DNA of 64,000 nucleotides from Branchiostoma floridae (lineage: Eukaryota; Chordata; Leptocardii; Amphioxiformes; Branchiostomatidae): positions 22,865,862 through 22,929,861 of the forward strand of contig NC_049985.1 of NCBI RefSeq assembly GCF_000003815.2. Reading direction: 5' to 3'. A program made the position numbers and the translations under genes. A model generated the notes under the pieces. The model was not told where the DNA came from, ran no database searches, and saw nothing but the letters and a program-made list of their open reading frames with translations. Positions 44,701 through 53,924 of this stretch are shown piece after piece (positions within the stretch are counted from its first letter, which is position 1; each line of letters starts with the position of its first letter).

Positions 44701-47294
44701 GTTGGAATAATTTGAAAAATACGAACGAAGACTTGCATGTATAATTATTTTTCTAACTAACGTGAAATGTTTAAACATTTTGAGTAAACATGGACGGACG
44801 TATTTGTTATTTCATCAGGATTAAATATTTATTGCCAAATGTACAACAGATAATTGATAATTTGCAAAATTTTCCGTTTGTTTGATGTTTCACAGAAGTG
44901 ACTCCCACTGGTGCAAGCTGGCAGGTGCCATCATCCTGGGCTACTTTACTGCAGGTTAGATTAAACATATGTCTGTGGAAATGCATAGAATTATATGGCT
45001 GATGCAAGTTGTTATCTAAGCAGTGAACAGTCTAATATGATATTACAGTGTAGTAGTTCACAATGATAAAAGTAAAAAAAAGACCTTTAGCTTCACGCAA
45101 ATGTTAGTTTCATGGAGGGTTCGTTTTTGGCGTGTATGTCTGTTTGTGTGTATGTGCGTGCGTGTTTCCGAAAATTTGTGGTCAGCATATCTTTTAAACC
45201 CCTGGATGGATTTAAATGATATGTGCTGTGCAGATAGAAATAGGAAAGATAAAGGTCTAGGTTGACTTTCGCCCCCCTGACTTGTAACCTAAGTATTGCA
45301 TCGGAACTTTCGTTTTGTTGTATCTTTTGTCCTGAACACGCTCTGGCCTTCAAATTTTAGTTGCGGGTAGCTTAACTGTATGTAAGGAAGCAGCTTTCTA
45401 ATTTGGGCAGACTGGTAGATTTGGCGTTGGATAAATATCAAATAGGCTTATGCATACCTTACACATGTTGGTCTTTACCTTTCAGATATACTTGAGATGT
45501 TTTGCAGACCAAAGATCAAGTGGGACACGGCCATGTTTCTACATCACCTGGCTGCGGCAGTCATGGCTTACGTTTCATTATTCGTAAGTAAACAAATAAA
45601 CAAAAACAACAACAAGTACAATACACACAAACATTATTCAAATGTGTGTTTGTCTATGTTTTATTTGATTTAAATATGGAGAGCAGATGCTATATTAATA
45701 ACACTATGTTTTACCAGTGGTACAACTTTGCGCAGTTCTACGGCAACATTATGATAATGATGGAAGCGTCAAGCCCCTTTCTGAATATAAGGTAAGGATA
45801 TTTCATCAATTGATGCATGCATAATCAAATGTTAATGACGACCCACCTCAAAGGTGTATATGTTGATATAAGGACTGGCCATTTTGTGTAACCACCGAAT
45901 AAAATTACTGAGTGAGCAACGCGAACGAGGTTCTTACATAAGGCTAGCTATAGGCGGTTATAACATTTTTCCTTGTGACACCATACACACCAAGAAATAC
46001 ATATAAAGGTTGACTATGAAAGTTATAATTATATAGCCTATCTGAATGAGTTCGTATGAGTCCTTTATGACGCATAGATCCGTTGACACTATACTATTAT
46101 TATCTCTGCGAAAAGCAATTACAAATCTAATCTTGAAACATTTAGTAGTTGAAAATTTAAACGGTTTATTTCTTGACAGACTTGCATTTCTTGGAGCTTT
46201 GATAAAAAGCAAACTTCTCGTAAAATTGTTTTTGTGCATCATTAGACAACAGACTGTGATTCAACACTCAAACAGAAGGCACTTGCCAAACGCATAGAGT
46301 CACTGTGGCATTTGACATATTTCAACTGTTGTGTTCTTCTGCAGGAATCTGTTGCTGTTGGCTGGCTGGTCCAAATCCTCCCGTCCGTACACATTCGTCA
46401 GTGCCTCATTTGTCATCACGTTCTTCATCTTCAGAGTCGCGATCATACCGCCATTTTGGTTAGTACCCAGTAGTGCCTTTTGTTTTATTCAATGAGACTT
46501 TCGTAGTTTCATAAGGCTGGTAGATCAATTCAACAAAGTTTTCTTCGTTACACGACATTGTCTTATTTTAATTCTTCTTAAATGTACAAAATGAAACAAA
46601 TACTATTGGTGCGATACCAATAGCATTTGTTTCATTTTTTTTTTACTGATGAAGGCAACAAATGGTCGTCGAAATGTTTACGGAAGAATTAAAAGAAGGT
46701 TGTGTAACGAAAAAAAGACTTGGTTTGTCGGGAATGAAGTGTGTTCGTGGTTATTCAATAAAAACAGAAATTCAGTGAATGGGAAGATGACTGCAAAGGT
46801 CAAACCTGCAGAAGGGGTAGGTAAGTGCAGTAAGCACAGTTTAGAACAATTCATTGATAAGAAATGTGACTTGTTTAACAGTTTTAGATAATAAAGTTTC
46901 ATGTTCGTTTATGAACAGGGAAAGAAAGTTATATAGCATGATGATTGGGCAGAACTCTGCAACTGAAATGCCCCATGCAGTTGCAAAGAAACCTGCTAGA
47001 AGACCCAAACGTATGCAGCTTTTTTCCGACTACACTGGAGCTATCTACCAAGTATCGTTGTCTTAGCTAAGAACCCTTTTGGCAAATGTAATAACCACAC
47101 GACTGCATTGCTACAGGGTCGCAGCGATCGACCAGATGAGAGTAAACCCAGACATCCACGCTCCGGAGTTCAGGGTAGGCAGAGACGTGGGGATTCTCAC
47201 GGCCGTCGTACTCAACGTTCTAAACGTATACTGGTTCACGTTGATATGGGCCAAGACTAAGAAAAAGTTGTTTCCTGTCAAACTCAAAGAATAG
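33072..47294 (+). CDS. TLCD4: TLC-domain membrane protein, TLCD4 (TMEM56)-like, complete, seven exons
   Basis: Exons are 33072-33244, 44437-44526, 44896-44954, 45486-45583, 45718-45791, 46345-46458 and 47117-47294. All introns are GT-AG and the phases join without a stop into 261 residues, close to the length I recall for vertebrate TLCD4 (about 263). Visible similarity includes QVEWNNKITATINDV (exon 1/2 junction; vertebrates have IEWN-R-VST), MFLHHLAAAVMAY with the paired His of TLC domains, and a late VGRDVGILTAVVLNVLNVYW span before a lysine-rich C-terminus (KTKKKLFPVKLKE). Several hydrophobic spans are evident (YTCLGAFLGSLGIY, FVITFFIFRVAIIP). TLC proteins are multi-pass membrane proteins linked to lipid handling; the exact reaction of this family is not settled. 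The start is the Met at 33072, first in frame with the domain. The exon 1 donor is GTTGGT, a weak site, but it is the only choice that keeps frame. Intron 1 is 11.2 kb and full of repeats. Assignment to TLCD4 rather than another TLCD member is an inference. Confidence 0.92.
33264..33530 (+). mobile_element. Hairpin-led repeat X, 5' fragment inside TLC-gene intron 1
   Basis: The hairpin acctccatgaaatgtcatgg-aggt (33264-33287) is followed by tatattttactctgcgtttg, a GT/TC-rich tract, gataactcaagaacagttgg and ttggtactgcagcgcaactt. It starts 19 bases after the exon 1 donor site. Confidence 0.75.
33535..35090. other. Intronic non-coding stretch
   Basis: Within intron 1 of the TLC gene. 34470-34580 contains a repeated ccctgtcacat phrase bounding gatcttcgggcgtatcgatg, a probable small dispersed repeat. 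No exon. Confidence 0.35.
35090..35446. mobile_element. MITE, family Z, copy 2 (one end only)
   Basis: Ends gtgtcatccataaaatttac, ttgctgtggtcttag at 35407-35446, as in copy 1. The interior (gagtgccttgttggctgtta, cttgtaacaacctttatag) matches copy 1 in reverse complement. The opposite terminal repeat was not recognised, so it appears truncated. Confidence 0.65.
35605..35800. mobile_element. Fragment of the hAT-type MITE family
   Basis: Blocks ttcggtggaccggatgatgg, acctattagagaatgaagtg, acgcttgggggataacaag and aataacaagagcgaa follow the order in the intact element at 26525-26741. The TAGGG ends are gone. Confidence 0.75.
36059..37157 (+). mobile_element. Hairpin-led repeat X, most complete copy
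   Basis: The opening hairpin acctccatgaaaaaatggag (36071-36092) is followed by a GT-rich tract (36098-36150), then gaacctcttgatggactac, gggccccctggtgtgtgacc, ttggtactgcaacgcaactt and cagccccctaac. An AT-rich 3' third repeats ttgcataattaattagg. The end reads ttcatggaggtatgaggtcg, ccgaactctagt. The two ends share cctccatg in inverted orientation. No open frame of note. The final CTAGT after a small palindrome resembles a Helitron 3' end, but a 5' TC terminus is not certain. Confidence 0.75.
37372..37442 (+). repeat. (GAAA)n microsatellite
   Basis: Imperfect GAAA/GAAAA tract just past the most complete X repeat. Confidence 0.95.
37445..37858. other. Intronic non-coding stretch
   Basis: The 85-residue open frame at 37521-37778 has no recognised domain and no matching splice phases with the TLC gene, so it is not called. 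Confidence 0.35.
37859..37985. mobile_element. MITE, family S, copy 4 (left part)
   Basis: tatctcactgcacttgggtt, ttgcggcactgcggggttcg and ttttgtgtattttgctgtct match the left half of the family. The right arm is missing and the copy runs into a CA microsatellite at 37976-38005. Confidence 0.65.
38010..39115. other. Intronic non-coding stretch
   Basis: AT-rich; no exon or defined repeat identified. Confidence 0.35.
39121..39338. mobile_element. MITE, family F, copy 3
   Basis: Left end accactagacggcgatcgcg, right end gagcaccgtcctagtgaaaa. The interior has cagaagacaacaaaacaggg and aatttttggtcgcagagaga. Same orientation as copy 2. Confidence 0.82.
39448..39775 (+). repeat. Tandem duplication of a ~165-bp segment
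   Basis: Blocks aaacgaaagtgtgctgttgt, gcagtatcttgcccgagtac and tacatacagtg in the first unit recur as aaacgaaagtttgctgctgc, gcagtgtcttgccggagtac and tacatacagtg in the second. Confidence 0.8.
39780..41040. other. Intronic non-coding stretch
   Basis: No exon. At 40080-40165 a ~55-base phrase is duplicated (ggcttcctaaggggatatgg and ggcttcctaaggggttatgg). Confidence 0.4.
41050..41178 (-). repeat. CA-rich tract ending in repeat Y hairpin
   Basis: A CA microsatellite (41055-41147) runs into gagccgaaaacac and the hairpin accttcttggtgaaggt (41162-41178). In antisense this is the start of repeat Y: hairpin, tgttttcgg, then GT tract. Confidence 0.7.
41720..42035 (+). repeat. CA/ACAC-rich low-complexity tract
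   Basis: Over 300 bases of degenerate (CA)n with tac and tca interruptions. The open frames rich in His and Thr here are artefacts of the repeat. Confidence 0.95.
42040..42645. other. Intronic non-coding stretch
   Basis: 42480-42640 is unusual for its repeated gttcggctg/gtgttcg words but no element boundary is clear. Confidence 0.4.
42649..43366 (-). mobile_element. Foldback element, copy C, with outer inverted repeats
   Basis: 42751-43332 matches foldback copy A in reverse: it starts cccttcacactgaaaccgaa, passes gtgggaattccaaataggcc, and ends ctcgtgtgaagggg. Outside it, gggagtaagtcagcagtg (42649-42666) is mirrored by cactactgacttactccc (43348-43365), so a second pair of inverted repeats encloses the first. 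The open frame at 43180-43413 is incidental. Confidence 0.75.
43370..44430. other. Intronic non-coding stretch before TLC exon 2
   Basis: The phrase acgctcgtacccag occurs at 43381 and again at 43858. Short open frames at 43714-44053 have no domain content. Confidence 0.35.
45111..45400 (+). mobile_element. Hairpin-led repeat X, degraded copy in TLC intron 3
   Basis: catggagggttcgtttttgg, a GT-rich tract, then aaacccctggatggatttaa and cccccctgacttgtaac follow the X order. The left arm of the hairpin is lost. Confidence 0.6.
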
Positions 47295-47299
47295 CTTCG

Positions 47300-47890
47300 A
47301 AGAACATGTTCCAGTATTCAATGACATGTTGAATGTTCTAAGCCAGCGTATACGTAGCCTTTAGTTATTAATTATGTAACAATGTTTAGAGTTCAAAAAT
47401 GTATTCATCAAACTCAAAAAGCCATTCTGTGGAAAGAATGATCGGTGTTTTTTAAATCTTTTTGTAGTTTTGATTTGTATCTGTCCGAAACGCAAAATAC
47501 ATACAGTGCAACGTTTCGTACTAGGTCGGTCGGAGGAGCTCCTGTAGTTCTTACTATTTATGCCAGAGGTCGTTGCTGAACCGGCCGCTTTTAATCAGCT
47601 ATGTACATGCAACGGGCTTTACTGCTGTGACAGCCTTCGGTGCACATCTGTGAAAACGATCGTCATCGCAGTAATAGAAGTGTTTGAAAACTCTATCATC
47701 TCAGGGTTTCGAATATTTTGTTTCCGCTACGATCAGTCCTTGTTAACCAACATGGCCATTGTTAAGAACTACCTAAGCAATGTTGCGCACACAAAAACGC
47801 TGGGTTTCTCTGTTTACGGATATACATGTTATATATATAAATGTATATGATACGGGAGTATTGAATATTAGGTAGATTTTTACTTCAATT
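47300..47890. other. Downstream flank of the TLC gene
   Basis: Presumably 3' UTR and intergenic DNA. No clear AATAAA was found soon after the stop. The open frame at 47560-47850 is not recognised. Confidence 0.35.
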
Positions 47891-47896
47891 TCATTC

Positions 47897-48562
47897 TAAG
47901 CTCGCTCACCATTCAGGGTGCCATACACTGCCAAAAATGCTTTGTCTTGTTTATCTTGTTTTGCTTCTTCACAGAAAATTCATCTTCCAGGAAGGAAATT
48001 ATTCTCTCCCAAAGAAATTTTAGAGAAATGTGCTTGTCCATGGGGCAAGCAAATATTGTTGTTGTTTTTTTGGCGACTATTTAATTTTTTTTTTCTATTT
48101 CCTACAATGCTTTTTCTTGTTTATCTTCTTAAGCTTCCTCACATAAAATTTGTCCTCCAGGAAGAAAAAATAATCTTGTGTTTCTTAAGAGTTAAATCTG
48201 GTTATCAAAAAAGCAAGATTTTCTAGAATTTTTATCTTGCATCATACGAAAAAAGAAGAAGATTTTGCTCAATTCTCTAAAAAAAACTTTGTAGTTTCTC
48301 GTTTTGCTTTAATTTTATTCTTTTCCTGCAAGAGTATTTTTCTTCACATCAGAATTGTCCATTGAATAAGCAAATACGGAAGACAAATCATTTTGGCAGT
48401 GTATGCGCAAGGTCAGAGGTGAAGGCCCCTGAGGCATAAACAACAACAACAAAAAACACCCGACATTGTTATGCAAATCGATCGACACAGTCGCGACAGG
48501 AACTGTGAATAGGCCTACCCTTTGACCTTGCGCATGGGCACTCTGAATGGTGAACGCGCTTA
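47897..48562. mobile_element. MITE with double nested inverted repeats
   Basis: Outer arms taagctcgctcaccattcag (left) and ctgaatggtgaacgcgctta (right). A further inverted pair, gcgcaaggtcagaggt near 48412 and accctttgaccttgcgc near 48519, lies in the right part. Inside, a ~70-base block (gctttgtcttgtttatcttg ... ccaggaagg) is duplicated at about 47939 and 48110. No coding. Confidence 0.7.
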
Positions 48563-48564
48563 TT

Positions 48565-49045
48565 ACAGCCCCTTATAATAGCAATAAAATCGGCTGGTAA
48601 ATTCACTTACACCATCCAACTGTTTTCTGTGTGTTGCCTTTTTGCGTACAGTTCTTGGCAAGTCCTTGGGCGTTTGATTGCTGTGAAACAAGGGATTACC
48701 ACTCAAGAGGTGGTAACGTGTGATAAGTAATTAGTTCGTGATTAAATGGTTACCCCTAACCAATAGGGAGAAGAACAAGATCAGCCAGGAGACTTTCTAC
48801 TGGGTGGGTGCTAAGTAAGTCACGTAATGGTTTGCCACCCGCGTGCACACGGGAAAGATGAGTTAATCCAGAAATCCAATAAAATAGGAAATCTATCCTT
48901 AGGCTCACACAAAGCACTAAGCACTTGGCTTTGTGTGAGGCCATGTACAGAAAACAGCTTCATTGTACATTACGTATTTGGTTTTCCTAAAATGTTTTTT
49001 TTTTGTGGGTTTTTTTCTTAGCTGATCCGTTGGTTTTTCTTATTT
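48565..49045. other. Non-coding stretch
   Basis: No exon. aggctcacacaaagcac and gtgctt... ggctttgtgtgaggcc at 48900-48942 form an inverted repeat. Confidence 0.4.
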
Positions 49046-49059
49046 TCTCATATATCTTT

Positions 49060-49701
49060 AATGATTTGCTTTTTTTTCTTACTTTTGTGTATTTTGTTGT
49101 CTTCCAACATTACGCAATATCTAAATTATTCTTTGACTAGAGTTCGGCGACCTCATACCTCCATGAATATTTAGAGCTTTTGTGAATTTCATGCAATTGA
49201 CTAACACATTAACATAATTTATGCATGTTGTTATTCATCATTGACTAACATACACATGTCAAAATTATAAAATCATTAATCAATGGGCGGTTTTGCCATT
49301 TTTACATGAATTATGCAAATTAGTGCCTCATTACCATATTTGGTTTCTGCTTATATTCCACCTATCATAATTAACAAGTGTTACATTTATTGAAGTCCAG
49401 TTATTGCAAACAATGCAATTATACAATTCCCTCATTAATTATGCAAATTGAGTCCTCTAATCATTTCCAGCTTTCATCACACCTTACCAACACACCAAGT
49501 ATCAAACCAATCCACCAAGCCGTTCTTGAGTTATCTTGTTTACACACACACACACACACACAGACACACACACACACACACAAACACAGGGTAAAATATA
49601 ACCTCCATGACATTTCATGGAGGTAAAAATCGGAGAAAATAACAAAACAGGTACTCAGTGAACGAACCCCGCAGTGACGCAAGCTTGACACAAGTGCACC
49701 T
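49060..49701. mobile_element. MITE, family S, copy 5, split by a repeat X insertion
   Basis: acttttgtgtattttgttgt (49080) and tcggagaaaataacaaaaca, gaacgaaccccgcagtgacg, caagcttgacacaagtgcac (49631-49701) are the core and right arm of family S. Between them, 49138-49627, sits a reverse-oriented repeat X. The left terminal arm is not clear. Confidence 0.65.
49138..49627 (-). mobile_element. Hairpin-led repeat X, internally shortened copy
   Basis: On the minus strand it opens with the hairpin acctccatgaaatgtcatgg-aggt (49624-49601), then the GT tract (seen as CA, 49542-49588) and gataactcaagaacggcttg. It ends catggaggtatgaggtcgcc, gaactctagt at 49138. At ~490 bases it is less than half the length of the copy at 36059-37157, with the GC-rich middle lost. 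Confidence 0.78.
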
Positions 49702-49704
49702 GTA

Positions 49705-50235
49705 CTAACTCCTATGTCCTACAGTCACCCCTGACCTGCAGTCACTATTCCCTCTATCTGTCCAATTTCTACTATTTGACCAGCAATCCACGGGGCCTGG
49801 TAGAGACAAATAGGCCAAAGCAAGCCGGTGCTATTTAAATCATAACCTTGGACGACGTAATGAGGTTACCGTAAACAACAGCGTCGACGTCGTACGTCAC
49901 GTAGACTCATCCAGACTCGTACACGTAATCCCTAGCTAACAAACTAATTACGGAAAGTAATATTATATTACCGTGGGAATTCGTAATTGTTGAGATAGGC
50001 TTTCCGGGCGCCGTACTTGATCTGACCATGGAAAGAAAAACATTATCTTTTCTTATCGCTGTTATGACATGGCTACTGCAGCGCCGATACCGAATGGAGA
50101 CAGGCAAACGCACGTATTAAAAGCATTTTGCCTCTCTTTTTCTACAGCTATGAGGGCCACTGATACTTCTTGTTTGCTATTGTATTAATGTAAAGCTATC
50201 TTTGCAAATTTTAATCTATATGCAATGACGGAACT
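49705..50235. other. Non-coding stretch
   Basis: Includes a cluster of acgtc words near 49853-49903 (gtcgacgtcgtacgtcacgt). No exon identified. Confidence 0.35.
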
Positions 50236-50239
50236 CCAT

Positions 50240-50670
50240 AGGTCCTGGGTTTAAATACCACTCTCATGCCAATATATGTGCCCTTCGAAAAAGTACTTTT
50301 CACTACTTTCCTCACTCCACTCAGGTAATAATGTTTTTTTTTTGGTTATACATATCTCCATTAGTGACTGGTATGTCACTATTCTTCCTGGAGTCCGGCT
50401 GATTTGTAGAGAATCACCCATTCTAGACGGAAGGATTTTGCACCATTGCACACCGCATCATCGAACGTGTGGGGGTTCTTTAACGTGCCTGTGGTATAGC
50501 TCTCCGCAGACCTCCATTTTACGTCCTATCCAAGGCAAGGCCCTAGCCGAAGCTAGGTGCTCATTTTCACCTGAGTAAAGTGACGAAAGTCGTGTAAACT
50601 GCCTTTCCCAAGGGCACAAGATCGGTCCCGAGCCGAACACGCTGCCAATGTTCTACGCGGTCCCACTGTG
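50240..50670. mobile_element. Two tRNA-derived SINE pieces in inverted arrangement
   Basis: 50243-50335 reads forward (ggtcctgggtttaaataccac, actttcctcactccactcagg with base changes). 50455-50665 reads on the minus strand: a head with gcgtgttcggctcgggacc, then cccttgggaaaggcagttt, actcaggtgaaaatgagcac, ggccttgccttggataggac and gttaaagaacccccacacg. The head shares gttcggctcgg with the tRNA-like head at 13781-13851. Confidence 0.65.
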
Positions 50671-52200
50671 AGTCTCTCTCTCGTTGGTTGGGAGTTATAT
50701 ATAACAGGCGGTGGAAAGGATAGCTTTGACCCTAACGTCAAATATCACGCCTAAGAAGACACTTTCACCAAGGACTCAAAAAGACGAAAATGGGTCCACT
50801 TTTACATACCACGACTAGCCTTCTACATACAGTTTTCACGAATAAACCGTTTCAAGTGTTCTTTATTCTCATTCTTAAATGTAATATTTGTTGGAATGAA
50901 ATTGTTCAATATCGTTCATTTTCTAGTAAGCAGTATCCCATCTGTAATCTTTTTTGCGAATGTTGACATTGTTATTGGCCCTAATTTCACAAAACTGCGA
51001 TTGCTGAGTGACAGTACAGTCATCAAAATTTGAGTTGTGTGACCTTTGGTTATGTAGTTGAAATATGGAGCAAGATGAATAGGTATAAGTCTAAAGACCA
51101 CGAAAGACAAACACACACAACACACAAACACACACACACACACACACAAACACCGCAGCAATGTCCTGATTCTACTGAAAAGGGATCTAGGGAACTTTAC
51201 AAAATCCAAAACCCAAACACAGTTCTCTTTACGAAAGTAATGTTTTGCGTATACAAGTACTTTACGAATGATCAAAGCTTGCTTAAAGATCGAATTTCGA
51301 GTACTGAACTGGGCTGCATGAGCTCTGCGCCTTTCTGAGGACATCCGCCTAAGCCTGAATCCGTGTTCCGAGGATGTGAATAAAGCCCAGTTAACTACTT
51401 CAATCTACGGTGCAAAATAAAAGGTCAAGTGAGCAATCTAAACCGAGTAGATGAAAATGTCACGGAAATGAGTGGCGCACGAGCGTTAATAGAATATGTC
51501 AGGCTTCTGGAACGGTCAGGACAAAAGCTAACTTTATCGTCGGTGTACTAAAACCTTCAGGAACACACGGATATATGGTGTGATAAACCTTCAGTAAAGG
51601 TCACATATATCATGGACCAGTTGTAAAATCATTTACTATACATACAGTTACAATATGCCTGCGTCAGGTTATGGTAAAACAACTTGCAATTGTATGATAT
51701 TTTTTTTTTAAATACAAGGTTTGAGTTATTGGTCACCTTTACCGCAGCGTCCATATATATCTTTTTAATGTAGTTTTGTAAAATTATTTTTTATTCCCAC
51801 AGCAACACACGCATAAAATGATTAAAACGCGTGACGGTCATCACCTTCTTGAGTAGTTGTCTTTCAAAGTTTGAAACAAAAGTGTCCCTGTACTTAATGA
51901 AATAGGGTAGTAGGATAGTAGGGGTGACATACCTACACCATTTACCAAGAACCATAACTACAATATGAAAATCACTACCATACTGATAACATCAGTATAT
52001 GATGATCAGGCAATATGAAAACAAGAAGCTCAGCTGTCGTAATATAGAAAACCACTAGGAGGCCCATTATTGAATCTGACCTTTGTTTTCCCGACGCCGA
52101 CTCTCCTCCCGAATATTGTACGACCCATTAAGGTCATTTGAGTACTTTTCCTTATAATATGTAATACAATGATTAATCGGATGTTTAGTTTTAAAAATTT
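50670..52200. other. Non-coding stretch
   Basis: A CA microsatellite lies at 51112-51150. 52050-52110 holds an antisense repeat-body fragment (ggcccattattgaatctgac). No exon. Confidence 0.35.
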
Positions 52201-52317
52201 TCTCATTCTCATTCTTCTATAAAGATTATTGAATGATAATGTCCACACAGATACACACGCGTACACAGAAAGGGGGAAGAAAGAGAGAGTGTAAAGAGAG
52301 AGTGTGTAAGAGAGAAA

Positions 52318-52474
<157 letters not shown>

Positions 52475-52950
52475 AGAAAACCAATATGGTGTTCTTGACA
52501 AAGTAGTCGCATCAGCAGCTTGATCTGTATTCCGGAGAGATAAAAACTACTCAAGTCATGACTATAATTCATGCTATACCACAAGAATCCGGAAGTGGGC
52601 GACCATTTGATTCCAGGATAGGCACTTAAAGCTGTAGTCACATACCAGGGTGTTAACTATTCCTAACAAGAACCATGCATCAGGAATGGAACAGTTTGCT
52701 TCCTGCACTCTCTAACGCACCCAAGCATGAACTGGCATCCAGGAAACCTCTCGCAGTGGTAATGGATTAATGTGTATACTACGTAGTGAGCTGCCAGAAT
52801 TCAAAGTAAACGCAATCTATAATTTTTGTCGAGTTTTTATACGGTATTATCATATAGCTAGGCGCCGTGAACCAATCCGAAGCCCCCGTTCCACGTTGGT
52901 TATGCCACCGTAACACATAAATTCCGGCCAGGTCGGTGTATACATCCTCT

Positions 52951-53050
52951 TTCTGATTGGTCAGAATGAATCGACACCGGCACCGGTGTCGATGTGGATC
53001 GATGCAAATCGACACCGGTGCCGGTGTCGATTCATTCTAACCAATCAGAA
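52951..53050. repeat. Long hairpin with 43-bp arms
   Basis: Arms 52951-52993 and 53008-53050 are inverse complements at 42 of 43 positions, separated by a 14-base loop. Each arm contains a smaller near-palindrome, cgacaccggcaccggtgtcg. The assembly gap begins 62 bases later. Confidence 0.92.
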
Positions 53051-53112
53051 GGAGCGATACACACAAGAAAGTAAGCGAAATGCAGGCATTGGCCAATCAA
53101 ATGGAGCGAAAC

Positions 53113-53212
53113 NNNNNNNNNNNNNNNNNNNNNNNNNNNNNNNNNNNNNNNNNNNNNNNNNNNNNNNNNNNNNNNNNNNNNNNNNNNNNNNNNNNNNNNN
53201 NNNNNNNNNNNN
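53113..53212. other. Assembly gap (100 N)
   Basis: Exactly 100 undetermined bases, the conventional placeholder for a gap of unknown size. It lies just right of the 43-bp-arm hairpin. Confidence 0.99.
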
Positions 53213-53915
53213 CGAGGGAATAAGTACAGACTGCAGGGGGGGGGGGGTGTGTAACATGACATAATTGTTGCCTAAAAAGCAAATGCGATGCTCATCGGTG
53301 GTTTATCGGGGTTATACAAAAACCAGCGTTAAGACACCATATACACCTCAGGGCGGGTCATTAACCCTTAATTAAACGTAACGTAAAGCTCTTACCAACA
53401 AGTTTTCACCATTTCTCCTTTCAAGTAAAATGACACCAAACCTCTGTCATGTGACCCGAAAGGAAACGGGACGGGTTAAAAGTATCCTGTAGTCGGTGTC
53501 GGCTTCGTATCGGCTGAGGAATGTTCTGTTTTTCGTTCCTTACGTTTCCTATAACGTTTGTGACAAGTTAGAATATGTAACTATAATATGTCTGTGTAAT
53601 CGTTTTATGCTGTGTGTGAATATGCTGTATCAAAATATGAAATATTTACTTTTAATCAATCTGTGATGAATCACTTTGCATCGATGAGTAAAATTACCAT
53701 TTATATGACATGTATAGCTTGGAGGCAGAACATACCATAAACCCATAAACGGATATAGTAACTGTTATCATATATTCACTCAGGAAATTACTAGGATTAA
53801 ATAAAAAATTGAGGAGTAAAGTGAGAAACGCCTGTCTGATCACTCGTCAATCATTTGACAAGAGGAAAGCTTCTATAAGATTAATGCTTGACAATTTCCA
53901 TCACACGTTTCTAGA
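53213..53915. other. Non-coding stretch
   Basis: A G-run lies near 53236-53246. No exon or clear repeat. Confidence 0.35.
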
Positions 53916-53924
53916 CCTGATGTA

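Noticed and set aside
53032-53282. Frames running through the N block
   Set aside because: They exist only because undetermined bases do not count as stops.
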